A DNA stretch of 10,493 nucleotides from assembly GCA_003565055.1 (NCBI GenBank), contig PXDM01000514.1:1-10493 (forward strand), given 5' to 3'. The stretch comes from Paracoccaceae bacterium (GTDB taxonomy: Bacteria > Pseudomonadota > Alphaproteobacteria > Rhodobacterales > Rhodobacteraceae). Shown in pieces: positions 6,761 through 10,493 of the stretch; within the stretch, counting starts at the first letter, position 1; each line of letters begins with the position of its first letter. The translations under genes and the position numbers were made by a program. The notes under the pieces are model-generated. The model saw nothing but the letters and a program-made list of their open reading frames with translations, had not been told where the DNA came from and made no database searches.

Positions 6761-7661
6761 GAGCACCCACTTTGCAAAGCTGAAAAGCGCCTATCGGTTC
6801 GCTGTCGATTTCAACACAGCGATGAATGCCCGAAATATCGGGCTTCTCTCGGCCGGTGTGGCGTTTTTCTCCCTGCTGGCATTGTTCCCAGGGATTGCCG
6901 CGCTTATTTCGGTCTTCGGGATATTTGCGGACCCGTTGCTTATTCAGGATCAATTGCGCCTGATCCAGGATCTGGTGCCGCCTGCAGCTTTCACGCTTCT
7001 ATCGAATCAGATCACCCGGCTCGTCTGGAGCAATGACGGCATTCTCGGCTGGACGTCCATTCTATCGGTGCTGATCGCGCTTTTCCTCGCGCGTCGTGGC
7101 GTTGATGCGATGCTGCTCGGGATCTATGCGATCCATGGCACGCCCCGGCGCACTGGGTTCAGCCATGCAATTCGCGTGCTCATGATCACGATCGGGCTCC
7201 TTGGGGCCGGGATTGTGGCCTTGCTTTCAGTACTTATTTTGCCGGTTCTGTTGACCATTTTTCCATTGGTCGGCGGGTCCGCGATCCTGCTCGAAGCTGT
7301 GCGCTGGGCGGTGACGCTGGGGCTGGTGGCCTGCTGGATCTGGGTCTTTTACCGGATCGGCCCCAAGCGCGAGCATCCCGAACGCGCGGTGATGTTTCCG
7401 GGGCTGATTCTGGCAATGACGGTCTGGATCACCGCATCCGTAGGCTTCTCCTACTACCTGAGTAATTTCGGCAATTACAACGAGGTCTATGGCTCCATCG
7501 GGGCCGTGGTGGCCTTGCTGATGTGGTTCTACCTCTCGGCCTATTCCGTGCTTTTGGGCGGTATTCTGAACGCACGGATCGAGGCGACACGAGACACGTC
7601 CTCCGACAAGGTGCCGGTCAGCCCCATGTCGGATGAAAACGCCCAGCCGGAGAATGGGTGA
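6759..7661 (+). CDS. YihY/virulence factor BrkB family membrane protein
   Basis: This 300-residue inner-membrane protein belongs to the YihY/BrkB family (UPF0761). Older annotations call it ribonuclease BN, but that activity belongs to another gene in E. coli, and the true function is unsettled. Six hydrophobic stretches lie at about 27-56, 96-120, 138-170, 176-200, 210-233 and 243-275. The signature MNARNIGLLSAGVAFFSLLALFPG (from 22) and YNEVYGSIGAVVALLMW (240-256) are typical. The only start that keeps the usual 20-residue N-terminal helix is TTG at 6759; the first ATG is at 6822 (residue 22) and would trim it. No good ribosome-binding site precedes the TTG, so coupling to the H-NS-like gene four bases upstream is likely. 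Its last 44 bases overlap map, tail to tail. The final 25 residues are hydrophilic and look unconserved. Confidence 0.88.
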   Translation: MSTHFAKLKSAYRFAVDFNTAMNARNIGLLSAGVAFFSLLALFPGIAALISVFGIFADPLLIQDQLRLIQDLVPPAAFTLLSNQITRLVWSNDGILGWTSILSVLIALFLARRGVDAMLLGIYAIHGTPRRTGFSHAIRVLMITIGLLGAGIVALLSVLILPVLLTIFPLVGGSAILLEAVRWAVTLGLVACWIWVFYRIGPKREHPERAVMFPGLILAMTVWITASVGFSYYLSNFGNYNEVYGSIGAVVALLMWFYLSAYSVLLGGILNARIEATRDTSSDKVPVSPMSDENAQPENG

Positions 7662-8430
7662 AGATCTCGAACCCGTTTGCGGTCACTCCGATGGAATGTT
7701 CGAACTGCGCTGAGAGCGATTTGTCCCGCGTCACGGCAGTCCAGTCATCCGCGAGCACCTTGGTTTCGGGGCGGCCGAGATTCACCATCGGCTCGATGGT
7801 GAAGAACATGCCCTCTTCGAGCTTCGCGCCATGGCCTGCACGTCCGTAATGCAGCACATTGGGCGGCGCATGGAAGACGCGCCCCAGCCCGTGTCCGCAG
7901 AAATCACGGACAACGGACATGCGCTGGCTTTCGACATAGCTCTGGATCGCATGGCCGACATCGCCAAAGGTATTGCCGGGGCGCACGGCTTCGATGCCCA
8001 GCATCAGCGCATCATACGTGACCTGCACCAGCCGTTCGGCCTTGCGCGAGATCTCACCTGCAACATACATGCGCGAGGTATCACCGAACCAGCCATCGAC
8101 GATCACTGTCACGTCGATATTCAGAATGTCGCCCGATTTGAGCATTTTCTGCGCCGGAATCCCATGACAGACGACATGATTAACGGAAATACAGCTCGCA
8201 TGCTGATAGCCCCGATAGCCAATCGTCGCCGATTGTGCGCCATGGGCGGCGACTTTCTCAGTGATGATCCGGTCTATTTCTTCGGTCGTTTGACCTACAA
8301 AGACATGTTCTGCAATCTCGTCGAGGATTGTGGCCGCGACGCGTCCCGCCTTGTGCATGCCAGAGAAATCCAACGCTTCATGAATGCGGATTCCTTCTCT
8401 CGTGACGCGACCATTATGCTTTTCGTCCAA
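7618..8430 (-). CDS. map: Methionine aminopeptidase, type I
   Basis: Map removes the initiator methionine from new proteins (EC 3.4.11.18) in the cytoplasm and is normally essential. The 270-residue product has the complete type I active site: His89 in CHGIP, metal ligands Asp106 (NIDV), Asp117 (FGDTSRMY), His180 (GHGLGRVFH), Glu213 (TIEPM) and Glu244 (FEHSIGV). There is no N-terminal zinc-finger extension. The start is TTG (8428-8430): a TGA closes the frame 15 bases upstream, there is no in-frame ATG before residue 25, and starting there would remove conserved IRIHEALDFSGM. An AGAGG ribosome-binding site lies eight bases before the TTG, which supports it. The 3' end overlaps the YihY gene by 44 bases in convergent orientation. 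Upstream it diverges from the sensor kinase gene. Confidence 0.96.
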   Translation of the reverse strand: MDEKHNGRVTREGIRIHEALDFSGMHKAGRVAATILDEIAEHVFVGQTTEEIDRIITEKVAAHGAQSATIGYRGYQHASCISVNHVVCHGIPAQKMLKSGDILNIDVTVIVDGWFGDTSRMYVAGEISRKAERLVQVTYDALMLGIEAVRPGNTFGDVGHAIQSYVESQRMSVVRDFCGHGLGRVFHAPPNVLHYGRAGHGAKLEEGMFFTIEPMVNLGRPETKVLADDWTAVTRDKSLSAQFEHSIGVTANGFEIFTHSPAGRFHPTWG

Positions 8431-8465
8431 GGCTGAGACCTCTGATCAGGGGGTATTTCGGCGAA

Positions 8466-8471
8466 ATTATC
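8466..8471 (-). promoter_or_regulatory. Possible -10 element for map
   Basis: Read on the minus strand this is GATAAT, matching five of six positions of the -10 consensus, about 35 bases before the map TTG start. It would give a leader of about 29 bases including the AGAGG site. No good -35 is seen at 16-18 bases upstream, so the element is tentative. Confidence 0.3.
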
Positions 8472-8550
8472 GCGTTCAGTGGCGGAAAACCAGATGCGCT
8501 CGGGGCTTTCTTGCCCAAGCCCATCTGAATCGGCTAAATGCGCGTCGAAA

Positions 8551-10493
8551 ATGTGGTCGAATTGCCCTGAATTTCAAACGCGCGACGGGGCCTTCGCACA
8601 GTTGCAGGTGGAAAGGCAAGCTTTGGAAGATCTGCTCAATGCCGTCGCTCAGGCGCAACAGACGGTGCAGCGGTCCGAGGCCGTGCATCTTGACGCGGCG
8701 ATCAATGATGCGCTTGCGGTGGTCGGTAAAGCTTTCGGGGCAGATCGGGCCTATATCTTCCAGACCCGCGACCTGGTTTTCATAGATAATACGCATGAAT
8801 GGTGTGCTGTCGGCGTCACGCCCTTCAAGGCGGTACTGCAGCAAATCCCCTATCATGTCGGTGAAGCGATGTGGACTGCGTTCGAGACACAGGGGGCCAT
8901 GCTGCTGCCCGATATCTCGCTGTTTCCGGTTGGCACAGAGCTTCGGCATGTGCTTGCCGAACAGGGGATCAAGGCGTTGATCTCCGTGCCTATTCGTGAA
9001 GGCAACGCGATCACTGGCTTCATGGGGCTGGATTTTTGCAAGACCACGCGGCGGTTCAATGCAAGTGACCAGAATTTGCTGCAAGCTCTGGCTGCAACCC
9101 TGAGCCTTGCCTTGCAGGCGCGCGGGTATCAAAAAATCAACCGGCGGCTGGAGGCAGAACTGCGGGCGGCGAAAGACCGTCTCGCCGCGATGCTCAGGGA
9201 GGCCCCGGAACTGCTGTTGGAACTCGACAGCGATGGCGTGATCGTGGCCTTTCATCACAATGCCGCTCACGGGCCGGGTCTGGATCCGACGGAGATCATC
9301 GGGCTTCCGCCGGAAGCGGTCTTTCCACCGCATCCCGCGCGTATCATACGCGATGCCTTGATGCAGGCACGGGCTGCGGGCGCGTCCGACACTCTGCGCT
9401 ACACGCTGCAAGGCGGTGGGCAGGACAAACGGTTTTCCGTCTATGCTACGCGCCGCAAGGGCAGTGCGCGGGGTGGGGCGGCGGGCTATCTGGTCATCTT
9501 GCGTGATGTCACCCAGAGCCATCTTCAGGACCAGCATATCCGCCAACTCGTGCGCGTTGCAGACCTGTCGACGAACCTCATTTTTCTCATGGATGCGGAG
9601 GGCTGCGTCACCTGGATGAATCCCGCCGCCCTCTGCCAGTCCGGCATGGCACTGACCGAGGCGCGCGGCAAACGCCCCAGTGACATCCTGGGCTTGACCG
9701 AGAGCGACCCGGATGCCGCGCGCCTGATCTGCGCCGCTCTTGATCAGGGCGAGGATGTCGATCATGAGGTCGAAGCGCGCAGCAAGGACGGTCATTCCTA
9801 TTGGGCGCGGCTGACGCTCAAGAAGCTCTGCGACGCGGAGCAGGTGATCGAGGCCTACATGATCGTTGGCGTCAATGTGACGCGCACGAAGCTTGCCGAG
9901 GCCCGTGCGCTGCAAGACCGCGCCAATGCGATGGATGCGCTGAACGAGGGAATAGCGCTGGTCCAGCCGGATGGCCGTTTCATCTACATGAATCCGGTTC
10001 TGCACGCATTCCTGAATTTGCCGGAGGAAGCTCTCGCCACCACATTGTCATGGCATGAGGTCACGCCGCCGGAATTCAATTCCCTGTTGACCGATGCCAT
10101 GCCCAGGCTTTTCGCGCAGGGCAGTTGGCAGGGCGAACTGGACCTGCCGGGCGATGCGGCAGAAGGGCGGGCTTTCGAGATGTCGATTGCGGTGCAGGAG
10201 GATGGAAATTTCCTGTTCATCGCACGCGATGTCACCGCGCGAAAACGTGCGATGCGCGAGCAGACCTTGCTGCGTGAGCATTTGCAGATCGCGCAAAGCC
10301 GGCAGCTTGTTGCGCAGCTTGCCGGTGGGCTCGCGCATGATGTGGCCAACACGCTGGCCGTGATCGGGCAGGTGCTCGAGACTGTCAGGGGCGCGCAGGA
10401 TCTACGGAGCGGTCAGGCGCTGGGCCGGATCGAAGCCGCAGTCGGGCAGGCACAAGCGCTGGTGCGCAACCTGTCGCATCTGGGCCGCCGGAC
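8551..10493 (+). CDS. GAF/PAS sensor histidine kinase, 3' end cut by window
   Basis: This is a soluble-looking sensor histidine kinase; no membrane helix is seen. The frame is open from 8446 to the last base, so the C-terminus (ATPase domain, any receiver domain) is missing. Counting from 8551: a charged helical start (about 14-45), a GAF domain (about 49-190, with DNTHEWCAVGVTP), a helical linker (193-215), three PAS-like domains (about 205-325, 331-450, 455-565; the last two contain WMNPAA and YMNPVL, and all end in a DVT motif, RDVT, NVT or RDVT), then a dimerisation region with the phosphoacceptor His596 in AGGLAHDVANTL. The start is uncertain: ATG 8551, ATG 8494 (GGCGGA upstream) and GTG 8479 are all in frame. 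Codon use before about 8551 looks less like coding. The gene diverges from map. Signal and partner regulator are unknown. Confidence 0.88.
   Translation, partial: MWSNCPEFQTRDGAFAQLQVERQALEDLLNAVAQAQQTVQRSEAVHLDAAINDALAVVGKAFGADRAYIFQTRDLVFIDNTHEWCAVGVTPFKAVLQQIPYHVGEAMWTAFETQGAMLLPDISLFPVGTELRHVLAEQGIKALISVPIREGNAITGFMGLDFCKTTRRFNASDQNLLQALAATLSLALQARGYQKINRRLEAELRAAKDRLAAMLREAPELLLELDSDGVIVAFHHNAAHGPGLDPTEIIGLPPEAVFPPHPARIIRDALMQARAAGASDTLRYTLQGGGQDKRFSVYATRRKGSARGGAAGYLVILRDVTQSHLQDQHIRQLVRVADLSTNLIFLMDAEGCVTWMNPAALCQSGMALTEARGKRPSDILGLTESDPDAARLICAALDQGEDVDHEVEARSKDGHSYWARLTLKKLCDAEQVIEAYMIVGVNVTRTKLAEARALQDRANAMDALNEGIALVQPDGRFIYMNPVLHAFLNLPEEALATTLSWHEVTPPEFNSLLTDAMPRLFAQGSWQGELDLPGDAAEGRAFEMSIAVQEDGNFLFIARDVTARKRAMREQTLLREHLQIAQSRQLVAQLAGGLAHDVANTLAVIGQVLETVRGAQDLRSGQALGRIEAAVGQAQALVRNLSHLGRR

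Noticed and set aside
8476..10005. Open frame of 509 codons on the minus strand opposite the kinase gene
   Set aside because: It is a shadow of the GC-rich kinase codons. The peptide has no recognisable domain, while the plus strand gives clear GAF and PAS motifs.

Overview
The window reads as ordinary chromosomal DNA from a GC-rich alphaproteobacterium, most likely of the Rhodobacteraceae/Roseobacter group. This rests on gene content and protein style: a short SecG with a proline-rich tail next to a 547-residue CTP synthase, an HvrA-type small H-NS protein, a glutathione-linked formaldehyde pathway enzyme, and GC-ending codons in most genes. No marker gene fixes the genus. I see no rRNA, tRNA, CRISPR array, insertion sequence, phage gene or attachment site.

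Layout. Positions 1-120 are a leader with no supportable gene. Positions 121-2278 hold secG then pyrG on the plus strand, each preceded by a possible TTGCGG-N17 promoter. A GC-rich hairpin follows pyrG, then a stand-alone RidA-family gene (2381-2845). A TetR-family regulator (2872-3516, minus) converges on ridA and diverges from an AEC-family transporter gene (3615-4544). The transporter is followed on the same strand by fghA (S-formylglutathione hydrolase, 4587-5420), an ornithine cyclodeaminase/mu-crystallin-family gene (5450-6391), an H-NS-like gene (6446-6754) and a YihY/BrkB membrane protein gene (6759-7661, TTG start). The last gene overlaps by 44 bp, tail to tail, with map (methionine aminopeptidase, 7618-8430, minus, TTG start). 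From about 8551 to the window end runs a large GAF-PAS-PAS-PAS sensor histidine kinase gene, cut off just after its phosphoacceptor-histidine region.

How the genes relate. secG (protein export), pyrG (CTP synthesis) and map (N-terminal Met removal) are housekeeping genes that share no pathway. The TetR/transporter pair is a normal divergent arrangement in which the regulator may control the transporter, and read-through could reach fghA and the cyclodeaminase gene. The H-NS-like and YihY genes are packed closely enough to be translationally coupled through an 8-bp tandem repeat at their junction. The kinase is divergent from map and its partner regulator lies outside the window.

I found no convincing undescribed multi-gene system. 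The most interesting local signals are the three-copy 8-bp repeat that holds both the H-NS stop and the YihY TTG start, the perfect inverted repeat whose distal arm touches the H-NS ribosome-binding site, and the altered H-box of the kinase. All positions and motifs were read by eye. Family calls rest on recognised motifs, not on a database search.
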